From Nannochloropsis oceanica (Eukaryota; Sar; Eustigmatophyceae; Eustigmatales; Monodopsidaceae), in NCBI GenBank assembly GCA_004519485.1, contig CP038113.1, positions 82,501 to 146,500 on the forward strand: a stretch of 64,000 nucleotides of DNA, written 5' to 3'. Shown here one piece after another: positions 43,660 to 55,200 of the stretch. A program made the translations under genes and the position numbers. Position 1 is the first letter of the stretch. Every line of letters starts with the position of its first letter. The notes under the pieces were generated by a model that saw only the letters and a program-made list of their open reading frames with translations, was not told the DNA's origin and did not search any database.

Positions 43660-45717
43660 ATGCGTATTCGTCCCTTGCGGCCCAGCAGCTTTTTGTATCA
43701 GTATCCCTCCCGTCGTCTCGCCGCGCAAAGCCTTCTACTGTCTGTCCTCTTACCAGCCGTTCTCATGACACCGCACGGAGAAGCCTTTGTTCAGCCATCC
43801 GCTCGCCACGGGGGGCGGGGCCAGCCCAAGCAATCACACAACCGCCACCCCCATCCTCAGCAGCACCAGCAGCATCGTCAGCAGCACAACCAGGCAGCCA
43901 TGCCTCCAGCCCCAGCCACGAGCGCCTCCAACCATTTGACAGATGCATTGTTCCGTGACCTGCCCTTGTCAGCCGGGACCCAGCGGGCGCTCGCCGAGAC
44001 GATGGGATTTGACCGCATGACCCAGGTCCAAGAAGCCACGCTGCCCTTGATTCTGGCGGGCAATGACGTGATGGCCAAGGCCAAGACAGGCACCGGTAAG
44101 ACACTGGCTTTTTGCATACCAGCCTTGGAACAGCTCCGGCAAACACCCCCGCGCCCGGGCAGCATTTCAGTGCTTGTTCTTTCGCCTACGCGGGAGCTGG
44201 CCCAGCAGATCCATGTAGAGGCGTCCAAGCTCCTGACATTCCAAAACAAGCTCAAAGCCGACCTCAGCTACGGTGGCACAAACGTCAACTCGGAGCGCAA
44301 TCGCCTCTTGAGCCGGCGCCCGGATATTTTGGTAGCAACACCGGGTCGGTTGATGGACCACTTGGAGAACAACGGTTTAGCGCCGCATTTCCAGGACCTG
44401 CGCATCCTCATCTTGGACGAGGCGGACCAGCTGCTGGATATGGGTTTTCGCCCTGCCATAGAGAAGATAATCGGTTTCCTACCTTCCCACGCCCGACAGA
44501 CCCTTCTTTTCAGCGCCACGATGCCGAAAGGTGTCAAGGAAGTCGCCGGCCTAGCCATGCGCCCCAACTACAAATTTATCGATACCGTGGAGAAGGAGGA
44601 GGCTGACACGAACATTCAGGTGACGCAGTCGTCGGCTGTGTTGCCCTTGGACCAGCACTTCGCGTTCTTGCACACCCTGCTGACCAAAGCCAAGCAAGAT
44701 CCTGCCCACAAGATTATTGTTTTCTTTACGACGGCGCGCTTGGTGGGGTACTACTGCGAGCTGATGGGCAAAGCTGGCATCCAGGCCATGGAGATCCACT
44801 CCCGAAAATCGCAAGCCGCCCGCACAAAAACCTCGGACCAATTCCGCGTCGCCAAGTCTGGCATCCTCTTCTCCTCTGACGTCAGTGCCCGTGGTGTGGA
44901 CTACGATGGCATCACGCTTGTGGTGCAGATGGGCGTGCCCAGCAACCGCGAGATGTACATCCACCGCCTGGGCCGCACGGGCCGAGCGGGCAAGGACGGG
45001 GAGGGGCTCATCGTGCTCACTCCGGAGGAGGCCTTCTTTCTCCGTGAACTCAAGGATCTTCCAATCGTCACCATCTCCGCCGAGGCCTGTCAGCCCGACC
45101 AGGCCAGCGTAGCTGCCATCCAACGCGCCAAGGGGGCCGTGGACGAGCGGGCGGTCGGTGCGGCCTACCAGGCGTGGTTGGGCTTCTACAACTCCGTGCC
45201 CGGCCTGAAGTGGAGCAAGGCGCGCTTGGTAGAAGAAGCGAATACGTTTGCTGCCATCATGGGCTGCGACCAGCCTCCGGCGTTGTTGAAGAAGACAGTA
45301 GGTATGATGGGCTTGCGCGGCGTGCCTGGACTCAGGGTCGAGGCGAGCATTCCCGGCGTAGGTGGAGCTGGAGGGGGAGGACGCGGGAGAGGACGAGACG
45401 GTGGAGGAGGTGGTATTGGTGGTGGTGGCAGCTATGCTGGAGGCGATGGTGGGATTAACCGGAAACGAACCCCGCCTGCGTCGAATGGGGGCGGTGGGGG
45501 AGGCGGGGGGCCGAGCCAAAAAAGGCCCCAGGGGCCTACCTCCTATGGCTTTCCCAGTGAGGGAGGAGGAGGAGGAGGAGGAGGAGGAGGAGGAGGAGAT
45601 AGTGGGCGAAGTGCGGGCGGGGGGGGTCGTCCTCGCCCTGCCGGAGGAGGAAGAAGAGTTGGTGGTGGTGGTGGTAGTGGTAGTGGACGACGTGGAGGTG
45701 GTGGCGGAGGGTGGTAA
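43660..45717 (+). CDS. DEAD-box RNA helicase, predicted plastid-targeted
   Basis: A single exon of 685 residues. Helicase motifs are in order: Q motif region (GFDRMTQVQEA), AKTGTGKT, PTRELAQQ, TPGRL, DEAD, SAT, IVFFTTARL, SSDVSARGVD and HRLGRTGRAG. The family unwinds short RNA duplexes with ATP. The N-terminus has an Arg-rich start, a hydrophobic stretch (LLLSVLLPAVLM), then GEAFVQPSARHGGRG. A cleavage site before Phe with a basic, hydroxylated peptide after it is the plastid-import signature of stramenopiles. It is therefore probably in the plastid, perhaps for rRNA or intron work, as for plant plastid DEAD-box proteins. The last 150 residues are Gly-rich with RGRGR and RRGGG clusters, an RGG-like RNA-binding tail. 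GC-rich simple repeats encode it. Confidence 0.93.
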   Translation: MRIRPLRPSSFLYQYPSRRLAAQSLLLSVLLPAVLMTPHGEAFVQPSARHGGRGQPKQSHNRHPHPQQHQQHRQQHNQAAMPPAPATSASNHLTDALFRDLPLSAGTQRALAETMGFDRMTQVQEATLPLILAGNDVMAKAKTGTGKTLAFCIPALEQLRQTPPRPGSISVLVLSPTRELAQQIHVEASKLLTFQNKLKADLSYGGTNVNSERNRLLSRRPDILVATPGRLMDHLENNGLAPHFQDLRILILDEADQLLDMGFRPAIEKIIGFLPSHARQTLLFSATMPKGVKEVAGLAMRPNYKFIDTVEKEEADTNIQVTQSSAVLPLDQHFAFLHTLLTKAKQDPAHKIIVFFTTARLVGYYCELMGKAGIQAMEIHSRKSQAARTKTSDQFRVAKSGILFSSDVSARGVDYDGITLVVQMGVPSNREMYIHRLGRTGRAGKDGEGLIVLTPEEAFFLRELKDLPIVTISAEACQPDQASVAAIQRAKGAVDERAVGAAYQAWLGFYNSVPGLKWSKARLVEEANTFAAIMGCDQPPALLKKTVGMMGLRGVPGLRVEASIPGVGGAGGGGRGRGRDGGGGGIGGGGSYAGGDGGINRKRTPPASNGGGGGGGGPSQKRPQGPTSYGFPSEGGGGGGGGGGGGDSGRSAGGGGRPRPAGGGRRVGGGGGSGSGRRGGGGGGW

Positions 45718-46268
45718 TTGAACATTTTTCCCTCTCACCTTCCAGTATGCGGATGATTTAATGTTCTGGGAGCTTAGAGTGTGCGTATCGGACGACGAAG
45801 AAACCAAGAGCTCTTTGTAATGTCCGCAACATCCGAGGTAACGAATGACAAGACAGACGTGAAAGAACGAGCATAACAACATCCGCATAGAAGATTTGAA
45901 GACGAAGACTGCTGGATGACTTAAGAAACCTGTCTCCTACGCAAAGGTAAAGCAAACGAAAAAAGCTTGTCCCACACTAACCGAAAGCAAAAGAAACAAG
46001 AAGATGCGTGAACAGCCCAAATCACTTAATCCTGTTGTCTAACGCATCATTTTATTTCCATTCCTGCACCTTTCCAAACCTTTCCCCCTCTATCGACACC
46101 GGTCATCCAACCCCATTCAGTAAGAGCGTCACTTCATTCTCTCCTTCACACACAACACACATGGAAACAGATCCTCAAACGAAGACAGGCTCTCACATTG
46201 AATTATGGTCAAAATTGAGACTAGGAAACGGCGCCGCGGTCTCGTTAAGTGAGTACTCTTATTTGCTG
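45718..46268. other. Convergent 3' flanks, no gene seen
   Basis: About 550 bases between the stop codons of the helicase and the small minus-strand gene. No coding similarity was noticed. Confidence 0.4.
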
Positions 46269-46778
46269 TTAACACGAATTGAACAGGCGACGGGCCTCCT
46301 TGACCAGGTCGCGTTCGCTCACACTCATACCCCATACGGGCTGCCCCTTCAGTTCTAACCGCTTCAAAAGCTCCGTCATTTCCCTCCCCGATGCCTTCTT
46401 CTTGATAGCCGACTTAATAGAGATCTGCTTGGGGAGTTCGGTAGCAGCCCGCAACTCCACCTGTAGCTCATCCACTTCCTCCATGAGGATGCGCAGTGAC
46501 TTGATGTCCGCGGCGTGCGCGACAGCTTCCGGACGGTGTGCTGTCTGCGCCTTGCTTGCCCGCGCCCCACCCGCCCCATAAAAACCTCCCTGGCCGGACG
46601 TCGCTTGCCCACCGCTGTACGTAATACTGCCACCCCCGCCACCCATGTCCCCGCCTCCACTGCTGTCTGAAAGACAACGTAAGGCACCGAGCGTGAGCAT
46701 GGGAAAACGATTTGCAGATCCCGCCGATGACGCCGCCGCCAGGCCTGCTGTCCTCTTCATCAATGCTGTAAATAGCAT
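46269..46778 (-). CDS. Small conserved-looking protein, probably mitochondrial; function unknown
   Basis: A single exon of 169 residues. The first 40 residues (MLFTALMKRTAGLAAASS, then LTLGALRCLSDSSGGG) look like a mitochondrial presequence: Arg, Ala and Ser with no acidic residues, and an R-C-L-S step that could be the cleavage site. A Gly/Ser-rich linker follows. The C-terminal 85 residues are predicted helical and charged (SLRILMEEVDELQVELRAA, MTELLKRLELKG, ERDLVKEARRLF). I do not recognise a family. A small matrix subunit or assembly factor is possible but is only a guess. Confidence 0.55.
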   Translation of the reverse strand: MLFTALMKRTAGLAAASSAGSANRFPMLTLGALRCLSDSSGGGDMGGGGGSITYSGGQATSGQGGFYGAGGARASKAQTAHRPEAVAHAADIKSLRILMEEVDELQVELRAATELPKQISIKSAIKKKASGREMTELLKRLELKGQPVWGMSVSERDLVKEARRLFNSC

Positions 46779-47265
46779 GGTGTAATGCTCGGTGTCTTTT
46801 GCGTTTGTGGTATCTGTGGGTGGGGGCAGAGAAGGGAAGAAGGGGGTCAGACGACGATTGCTGCGTTCAACGAGTTGTCGTAATGTATGATCATAACAAA
46901 AGATGTGCCAGCATCATGCCTCGCCCCATCTGATAGGCGTTCCACTGCAAGCATGAATGGTCTGCACTGAAATATTGCGGTGGGGTAACCTGTGTGTCCG
47001 CAGGCTTTAGTCCTTCAAGCGGGCTTTAGCATTGATGTCGAGAAATCGACGACTCCTCACTCGGCAAGGACCGATTGGCCCATACTGCAAATCCAAATCC
47101 CTCACCCCTCCTCCTCCTCCTCCTGACAACGACAAAAGTTTGGGCGTGCACTCTCTTCATTCTTTTCTTTTCTTTGATAGTTACGCTCGCATTTTTCGGG
47201 GGCGGGTGACACTTTTCAGTTAAATACACAATCGATTGCAGATTTTCGTTCTTTCGATCCTTTCT
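46779..47265. other. Intergenic, no gene seen
   Basis: About 490 bases between two minus-strand genes. It should hold the promoter of the small mitochondrial-like protein and the 3' flank of the DUF3727-like gene. A CTC/CTT repeat lies just inside the latter. Confidence 0.4.
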
Positions 47266-48633
47266 CTACTCCTCCTCCTCTTCTTCTTCTTCTTCCTCCT
47301 CCTCCTCCTCCTCCTCCTCTTCCCTCTCCTCCTCGCCTTGGTCGTCAATGCCAAGCTTCACCTTGATAATTCCTTCCATGATAGGAGCAACTTCCTCAGC
47401 TTCCTCTTCGCTGGGAAGAACCCATTTCGTTATGCCCTTGAACTCCTGTCGTTTGGGGAGGGAAGGAGGGATATATGGGCAGGTCAGAGATGGGGATTGA
47501 TACAAAGGGCTTTGTCAGACACACGCCGTCCTTTGTTATGTATTGCCATACGTGAATGATTGGCACGTCTTCTCCCTCCCCTTTTCTCTTCTCCCGCCCA
47601 CAAACATACCGGGTCATCCTTTGCCAGCACGAGCACGGGCTCCAGGATCTTGACCATCGTGTAGTCCACGCCATCGTAAGTGAAGGCCGCAATCTTCTCC
47701 CAATCTTCTCCGTACGCTTCTCGAACATCGCTCGCTTCCTCATCGTCCCAGTATTTGGGGTTTGTCTGGAGGAATGGAGGGAGGGGTTGGGGAGGTGAGG
47801 AATGGTGAGAGTCGGGAAGAGGATTGGGATGGGGAGATTGAATGGGAAAGTGCAAGAAAATAAAATGTATAATCGTGCCAGTGTTAATAGGACAGGATTA
47901 TTTTAAGTACCTGAGTGCATATGATAATCATCACACGCATTGCATCATTGTCTTCCTCTATTTCTATTACAACAATCAAAGAAACGTGCGTTTCCTTCTC
48001 TCCCCGGCCCCGCGATACACGACACCCTTCTTCCTTGCACCGCCTGGACATACACATACGTACCAGCTTCTCTATCTCCTCGTCCAGAGGCTCGGACTTA
48101 TTCTCATCTTCCTCGTCCTCGTCCTCCTCCTCTCCATCCTGCCATGGGTCCTCCTCGCTGTCAAACTCCTCCCAGCCAGCCAGCTCCTCTTCCGAGAATT
48201 CGCCGTCCTCCCCCAAATCACCCAGGTCCCCATCCAGTGTCAAACACACTGGGCTACGGATGAGAAAAAGGTCCTCCTGTTCGAGCGTGGGTGCCAAGAA
48301 ATCGTACAGGCGGTCCATGAGCTCGCACTCGTTCTCAACAGGAATCAGCCGCTCGCCTTTGTGATAGCAAATGGCTACCGGGCTAAAGATGGGCAAGGCC
48401 ACGCAGTACTGCGTCCCATTCACTGTTGCGTACATATCCACCGTACAATCCATTAGCCGCCGTGATTCGGGGCAGCACACGGCCAGCTCGTCCTCCTGCC
48501 CGTCCTCCCCGAAGCGCACTCCCGTCACTCCAAACGGCTCTAGCTGCGCAACAAAGTCCTCCACCGTGATCATTCCTTTCTTTTCTCCTGTGGCGTGACC
48601 ATCTGGAGGTGTAGATGAAAAGGAAGAAGGCAT
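47266..48633 (-). CDS. DUF3727-like protein with poly-Glu tail
   Basis: Three exons: 48633-48064, 47765-47610 and 47445-47266. GT-AG introns are all in phase 0, giving 301 residues from the ATG of MPSSFSSTPP. The layout matches the cyanobacterial/plastid DUF3727 family, which has two short beta domains. The first reads CTVDMYATVNGTQYCVALPIFSPVAICY and leads to LTLDGDLGDLG. The second reads IAAFTYDGVDYTMVKILEPVLVLAKDDP and leads to LPSEEEAEEVAPIMEGI. An acidic linker joins them. The function of the family is not known. A run of about 25 Glu, encoded by a GAG/GAA repeat, ends the protein. No plastid signal is visible at this start. The frame stays open upstream, so an additional 5' exon is likely. 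Confidence 0.65.
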
Positions 48634-49815
48634 GCGCGAGGAGGGTCGTGACAGGCGGGTGGCATGCACGCCCCTAGTATCAGGTGAAGGAGGAAAATAG
48701 GAAAGGGGAGCGGGGTCAGGCCCTGATTGGTGAGAACATTCAACGCAAGCCAGGCATTAGGTTATGATGGACCCGCCTTAATGGCATTTATGGTGCACTC
48801 AGAGAATGTGTAGAGACAAGAAATGGAGGCCGTACGGTTATTGTGTGTGAGAGTGTGAATGCGCAGGCCCATGTATGTGTCGGGTTTCCACGGGCAAAAT
48901 AGGATAATGCCAGCAGGGGTAGACCCCCGGAGTCTCTAAAACGTACCACGGTACTGTGGCTCTTCTGTCACTATCGCCATGTGAAAGAGAAATGTGTTGT
49001 CTCCTGGCGCCGGTGCTTTGCCCTGTAGGGAATGATGCATGTGGGGTGATTAGTATTGAAGATCCAATGCGAGAAATTCAGTGCCAGGAAAAAAAGAGCG
49101 TGGTAGATGCCTCTCATTTGCACATCTATGCCCTTGTCCCTTACGTACCAAGTCGGATCCTATCTGATGTTCCCCAAAAGCCTAGCGGGAAGGCAAAGGC
49201 GCCCGTGCTTGCTGCTACGCCTCTTGCGCCTGATATTATCATAATCGTCGAGCAGACACTGACGCCGGCCGTGAGCACCCACCGCCGCTGGATGATATTG
49301 CCGTCGTCATCTCGTGCCATACTTGAGTGTGTGTGTGCAGTAATGCGTGAAAAGGTCAGAATGTGAGAATTGAACATGGGTAAAACAACACCTAGCTATA
49401 TGGGTGTGTGTGGTCGCGAGCGCGTTGTTGAAGGTGGTACGTCAGCCATATTTCTCCGCGGTGGCCCCACACACGAACACGCAATCACCTAAAAGGGATC
49501 TGCCACCGCAACATAAAGCACACATACAGTAGGGAGCTATGTAATTATAAAAAAACTCTAATTGAAAAGCTCTGCATGCTGTTGTTAACATCCCCCCTCA
49601 CACACAGGCCTTGAGTTGTGTTCTTCGCGAATGTCCCGAAGCATGCATGAGCGGTCCACAATATTTTGCAAATAGCGTTCTTATCAACTGATGCGTATTT
49701 TTCTTTTCTTTTTTATTTCAGTACATTTCTGTTTGTCGCCGAGAATTCACACCTCGTGCTTGTACCCTTTCCCAACCACTTCCACCTGCGTCACCAACCT
49801 GTCACAACAGGACAG
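48634..49815. other. Intergenic, no gene seen
   Basis: About 1.2 kb. An upstream exon of the DUF3727-like gene may lie here. A minus-strand ATG at 48979 followed by a GTACGT donor was noticed, but its phase does not fit. An open plus-strand stretch at 48956-49366 has no coding character. Confidence 0.35.
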
Positions 49816-51371
49816 TTACAGACTGAATTTCTGCAAAAACAACGTCAACAGGATGGAAATGGGAATGCAAGAAAGGGAATATATAAAGAGGAGCATGCGT
49901 GCTAGCTTGGTGGCGTCCGCAGTGCGACCGCTGAGCTGCACCATAAGCACGCTGTTTTGTGCGCTAGAAAAAAGAAAGCGAGGAATGTAAGTTGGCAGAA
50001 GGAAAACTGCAGTAACAAAGAGAGGTGGTGCGCTGGAATGTGAAAGAGCGGGGACGAGGAAGGAGGGATAGAGTAGAAGAATGGAGAAAGAGAGCGACGG
50101 AGGGACAGAGGGAGCTTACCTCGGCATGCAGCTCTGTAAGAATAGCACGAACACCATGAGCCGATCCAGTTTGATGAACCCTGTAGACATGGACCGCAAA
50201 ATGATGGAAAGGCAGAGCGCAGGACACAGACAGAATCGCACGAGGCACACACTGGCAATCTGACGCCATATCGGGATGGCCTTGCCTTTCGAGACCCTCA
50301 CGACCTCGCCAGCTTCGGCGACTTTCTCTGCAGCGGAGAGAGCTGGGAGGGGCAAGGCGAGGCTACCGGCCAGCACCAGGAGACCCATGCTTGTGTAGGC
50401 TGAGCCAATAGTTTGAATTGCGTTCGTAAGCATCCCAAGTGGAGCTGCGGGCCCCAAAAAAAGCTTGGCCAATGGACTGATGCCCAGCAGCAATCCCCCG
50501 ACGCTTCCGATGATGGGTGGGGAGGCAACGCGCTTGAGCACAGGGGGCGGGTTCTTGAAAAGGTACTTGGCTTTGTCCGCCAGGCTTGTGATAGCTGCCC
50601 TCTCGTCGACGGACTCAGGAGATAGCGGTGGGGAATCAACTAGAAGATTATACCCATACGTCCAAAAGATAGGCGTCCATCCCAGAAGATAGAAACTAAT
50701 GTAGGAAATGGCGAGTGGTAGCACGCTCGGGTCGGGGTGATTTCGAAGCAGGACGGTAGCGAACAGAATGGGAGCCACGCCACCGTTGCCAAAGGTCTGG
50801 AGCACGCGCAGTTGGCGACCTTTTGCACTGTGTGTATTGTATGGCACGTGAACGATAGTTGTGTATGAAAATGCAGCATTAAGTGAGGCGAATTGAAGGG
50901 ACAAAGTGAAATTTGGACGCTGCAGACCGCATTATATCTATTTACGCACCTGTTCACATCCACGCCCAGCAACCAAGTGACGACCCAGGCAATGCAGCTG
51001 CAGAGGATGATTTGCATCGTACCGAACAGGGGAAGTGGGAGCAACGTGAGCAGGGGAGTGGCATAGACTGTCTTGGCAACATTTACAACAAGAAGAGACG
51101 GTAGGAGGATGTGGTATACGATTGAGCTCAAGCTGGCAATGGCATTTCGATCCAAGATACCCCGGCGGGTGAAAAAAGCACCAATGCTACAAGCAATCAA
51201 AAGCTCACCCACAGCTGTCATGGAAGCTTTCACAACTACGGGATCCAGGGTCACCATGGCACCACCGCGGACATCGAGCAGAGAAGGGTGTTGCTGCTGC
51301 GTAGAGGGTTGCTCATGGTTGTGTTGAATGTGGCGGTGCCGCCGAAGCAAAGGCCACAACTCCGACTCCAT
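49816..51371 (-). CDS. Auxin-efflux-carrier-type membrane transporter (PIN/PILS-like)
   Basis: Three exons: 51371-50950, 50827-50120 and 49963-49816. GT-AG introns and phases agree, giving 425 residues. About ten hydrophobic segments form two bundles. The N-terminal bundle has LLIACSIGAFFTRRGILD, YHILLPSLLVVNVAKTV and IILCSCIAWVVTWLLG. The middle has QTFGNGGVAPILFATVLL. The C-terminal bundle has VGGLLLGISPLAKLFLG, YTSMGLLVLAGSLALPLP and the closing MPSAQNSVLMVQL, then LLFIYSLSCIPISILL. The MPSAQN-type motif is the family hallmark; in this product it spans the exon 2/3 junction. Proteins of this family export organic anions such as auxin, or sit in the ER. The substrate here is unknown. The loop is short, which favours the PILS-like side over plasma-membrane PINs. 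Confidence 0.85.
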
Positions 51372-52237
51372 CAAAAGGTCTCCTGCAGGTGCAGTCGCTG
51401 CAGCCCGAAAACAATCACGCACTCCGGCTGAGGATGAGCTGACTGCTTGCCAAGGTCGGGATGAAGAGACAAAGCCCGTGATTGACGAGATGTGTCGAGG
51501 AGTGCATCTCCTCTGCCGATATGCCGGCTTAAGGAAAAGAAGTTGAGTGAGGACATGTTATACCCTAGGGAAGAGTTTATATGACTCGCACCTGAGCAAG
51601 CCGATGCCGTACCGTGTAGAATATCTCATCCCATGGGCTCATAAGTAACCTCCCACCCGCCATAAGCACACTGCACCACGTACCATGCTCCCTGTCGTAC
51701 GCAGTCTAGCGATGGACGATCCAGGCACCATGAGCAGCATAAATAGTCCCAGTGCAAAGGCCATGATGAGGTCGTGAGGGTCCGAGTAGCGTGCCTTCTA
51801 GACGTGATACTCCTTGGTCCTGGCTGGCTGCTGACACTTTTGCGAGAAAGGATTGGATATTCCGGGCTTGATGGTAAGAAGCCAAATTCAGGCAAGTGTG
51901 GAGCAATAGCGCCTCGAGAGGGGTTGGGTGGGATACTTCTTTATAGAACTCGACCCTACCACCTACCACGTGCTGCAATCCGCTGCAGTCGCTGACTTCA
52001 GCCCGCGTGCACATGGGCCTCGATGGACCTCTACGGTCTTCCGGTACAAGGCAAGGACAAAGTAAAAAATAGCTTAATGAAGAGATTTACATGTACATTC
52101 TGTGATTTAGGTGGTGTTTTGCTTTGGCACCTGTACATATAAGCTATCATTGCGTTTCTCCCACACTCTAGCTTCTAATGGTACACACATGAATACATGC
52201 GCGTCGATTAGTGCTTTTGCGCCTTTGCTTCTAATAT
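51372..52237. other. Intergenic, no gene seen
   Basis: About 870 bases between the carrier start and the ABC-transporter stop, both on the minus strand. No protein or RNA gene was recognised. Confidence 0.4.
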
Positions 52238-55200
52238 TCACCCGGTCTCTACGATTTCTCCCCCCCTTTTGGTGATATTATTGTTGGCAGTATCCAGGGC
52301 CTCCATCTGCTTTGAAACAAGGGAGGAGTAGACCCCACCCTTAGCAATGAGTTCAGAGTGAGTGCCGCACTCGACTACTTGCCCGGCCTGGACGACGAGA
52401 ATGGAATCTGCATTCACTATTGTGCTGAGCCTGAAAGATACACAGTGGTCCAAGAGAGGAAAGTTTTTTTAAAAATGAGGAAAGCAGATGAGGCTTGTTT
52501 GTCCATGTCAGGATCAAGATCTTAACGCGGACCCAAAGAGACAAGAACAACAGATGTACGTGCTGATTTTCGCCCGGATAGACAACACCATGGGACAATA
52601 CCGTACGTACCTGTGCGCGATTATGAGCACCGTCATGTTCCCGTGCAAAATCATCCGGTCGATGGACTGTTGCACTGTGTAGAGGGATTATGGTTGGTCG
52701 AGATTACAAAGAATGAGTCGACGCCGTCTGCCTCGAATACAAACTTCCTTTCCTCTCTCTCGTGTTTTAAGCTTACCTAAAATTTCCGACTGCGAGTCCT
52801 GTAATGGTAAAGCCAAGAGAGGAAAGACAATTTAGAGTGGCCAAATCATGAGGGTTATCAAACATCAGCATTTCGATCCCCCATCCCTCCCTTTCTTCCC
52901 CATCTCTTCTTGCATATCCACCATCCCCCCACACACACCACACACACACAGAGAACACGTGAAGTACTTACCAGTGCAGACGTTGCCTCATCCTGTGGGT
53001 TGACAAGGGAATTGATATAAGAAAGCATGGTGAGACGTCAGGGTTGGAGAATCATTTAGGTAGTGATTGTATGTGCACATGCCTAAGTAAACCACCCCCA
53101 GGCAATCCCTTACCAAAAGCAGTACCCGGGGCTTCCGACACAGCGCCCGTGCGATTGCAATGCGCTGCTTCTGTCCGCCGCTCAGGCAGACTCCTCTCTC
53201 TCCAACCTGAGTATCATAGCCTTCTGGTAGCCCCATGATGAATTCATGAGCGCCGGCCAAGACAGCGGCCTGCCTTATCTCTTCCCCTGTCGGCTCGTCT
53301 GGCTCCCCTTCCAACCCAAACAAAATATTCTGGCGAATGCTTCGGGCATAAAGGACAGGTTCCTGACTGACTATGGAGATGTGGCGGTGGAACCAGTGCG
53401 GGTCATATTCCTGTACTTTCCGTCCGTCCAGCAACACCATCCCGCTCTCGGGTTCGTAAAGGCTCTGCAGCAGTGCTACACACGAGCTCTTGCCGCCGCC
53501 ACTAGGTCCGACCAATGCCACTACTTGACCCGGCTTGACAATCATATTCAATTTATGCAACACCGGACGGGCCGGTCGTGCAGGGTAGCGAAATTTAACG
53601 TCGCGCAATTCCACCTCTCCGCGGCAATTGGCGGGCGCCAGAGGCGATTGAGGCAGAGGCGTACTCTTTGGCTGACGACGAATGAGTTCAAAGACCTTAT
53701 CGGCCGCGCCCAAGGCCTGCGTAATAGATGAGAAAATGGAACCCATGTTGCTAAACCCCTCTGAGAGGGACCCAAGAAGGAGGAGAAAGGAGACTAGCTG
53801 GCCTGAAGACAAGCCGTCCTGGTTTAGGACCAGCTGCCCGCCATAGAAGAGGACGAGGGCCGTGACGAGGTTGGGAAGGAGTGTGGTAGCCACGGCATAG
53901 GCTGCGTAGGCGCGGGCTTCTTGCTTGTTCAAAGCATAGTACTCGTCGAGCTTGCCGCGGTAGAGACGCCCTTCTGAGGGACCGCAGGCGAAGCTTCGGA
54001 CTGTGGGCATCGTGCTCAGGCATTCTTCTGCGATGGAGTTGGCCTGAGCTAGCCGTTCTTGGGTGGCTTTTGAGAGCTTCCGGATGTATTGTCCATAGAT
54101 CTGCGAGAAAGTGGGAGATGAGACAAAATAAATAGAATGAGCGCCAAATAATGAAAGATGCGTCGAGATGAACCAAGCATGAGAAGGGAAGGGTGGTTCA
54201 CACAAGGACAAACAGATAAGGGACCCCCCCAAACCCCCCCAAAAAAACTCTCATTTTTTCACTCCCTCCTTCTTCCTTTCTTCCCTATACACTACCTTGC
54301 TCATAATGACAATGGCAGGCACCGACACGAAAGCCACCAAACTCAGCTTCCAGCTCTGGATGAACATAAATACGAGAGTCCCCACAGCCTGGACAAAGGA
54401 ACGCAGGAAGAAATTCACGTTCAAGGAGACCTGATCGCCCACTTTGGTGCAGTCAGAGCTTAGGCGGGATGACAAGTCTCCTGTTTTTGTCGTGTCATAA
54501 AAGCCGATTTCTTGCCCGAGCAGGCTTTGAAAGAGCATGTCGCGAATGCGCCGGTTTACACGGGCGCCTACCACCGTGAAAATGCCACCGCGCAAGCCCG
54601 TGCACACGCCGCATAAAGCTGCGCACAGCACAAGCATAAACATAGCGTCCTGAAAGGTCTTGGTTCCCTCCTCTGAGACCACGGCGTCAATTGCAACCCC
54701 TGTGTAATGTGGAATTAGCACTTGTCCCACAGCCGCGCCCAGCAGGAAGACAAAGGCCAGGGAAATTAAATGCCAGTCGTCACGAGCCAGGGAGAGCAGG
54801 TCCTTGAAGGTGGCATGTCCCGTCTCACTGCCCCCCTCCACTGCTGCTGCTGCTGCGTCAGCTGCCTCGGCGGCATCCAAGCCCTGCAACCCCGCCCATA
54901 GCTCCCGCAGATGCGCGTCGTCCTCTCGGTCCTCCTTGCCCTCATCTTCAACCTCCTCGCTCACATTCGTGCTCTCGTCTCCGCCATCCCCACTGTCGCC
55001 ATCGATGCTGCGATGTTGGACCCGTCCATCATTCCCAGTATCCGTGTCTTCTCGTACCAGAAGCGACTCCTGCCAGGTGCCTTGCCTCCGCACTATCGCC
55101 TCACGGTGCCGGTGATAGGCCCATCGCTTGACGTGAGACAAATGTCGCTTTATAGCAACGTAATCTACACAAGCCAAGACGGCATTCGCCGCCACACACC

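Noticed and set aside
44551-45888. 445-codon open frame on the minus strand
   Set aside because: It is antisense to the DEAD-box gene; its Ser/Thr runs arise from the Gly-rich repeat read backwards.
48968-48979. Minus-strand ATG with GTACGT donor as a first exon for the DUF3727-like gene
   Set aside because: Its phase does not match the frame after the best acceptor near 48680, and the peptide does not look like a targeting signal.
48956-49366. 136-codon plus-strand open frame
   Set aside because: It has no domain, mixed composition and no neighbouring exons; likely chance.
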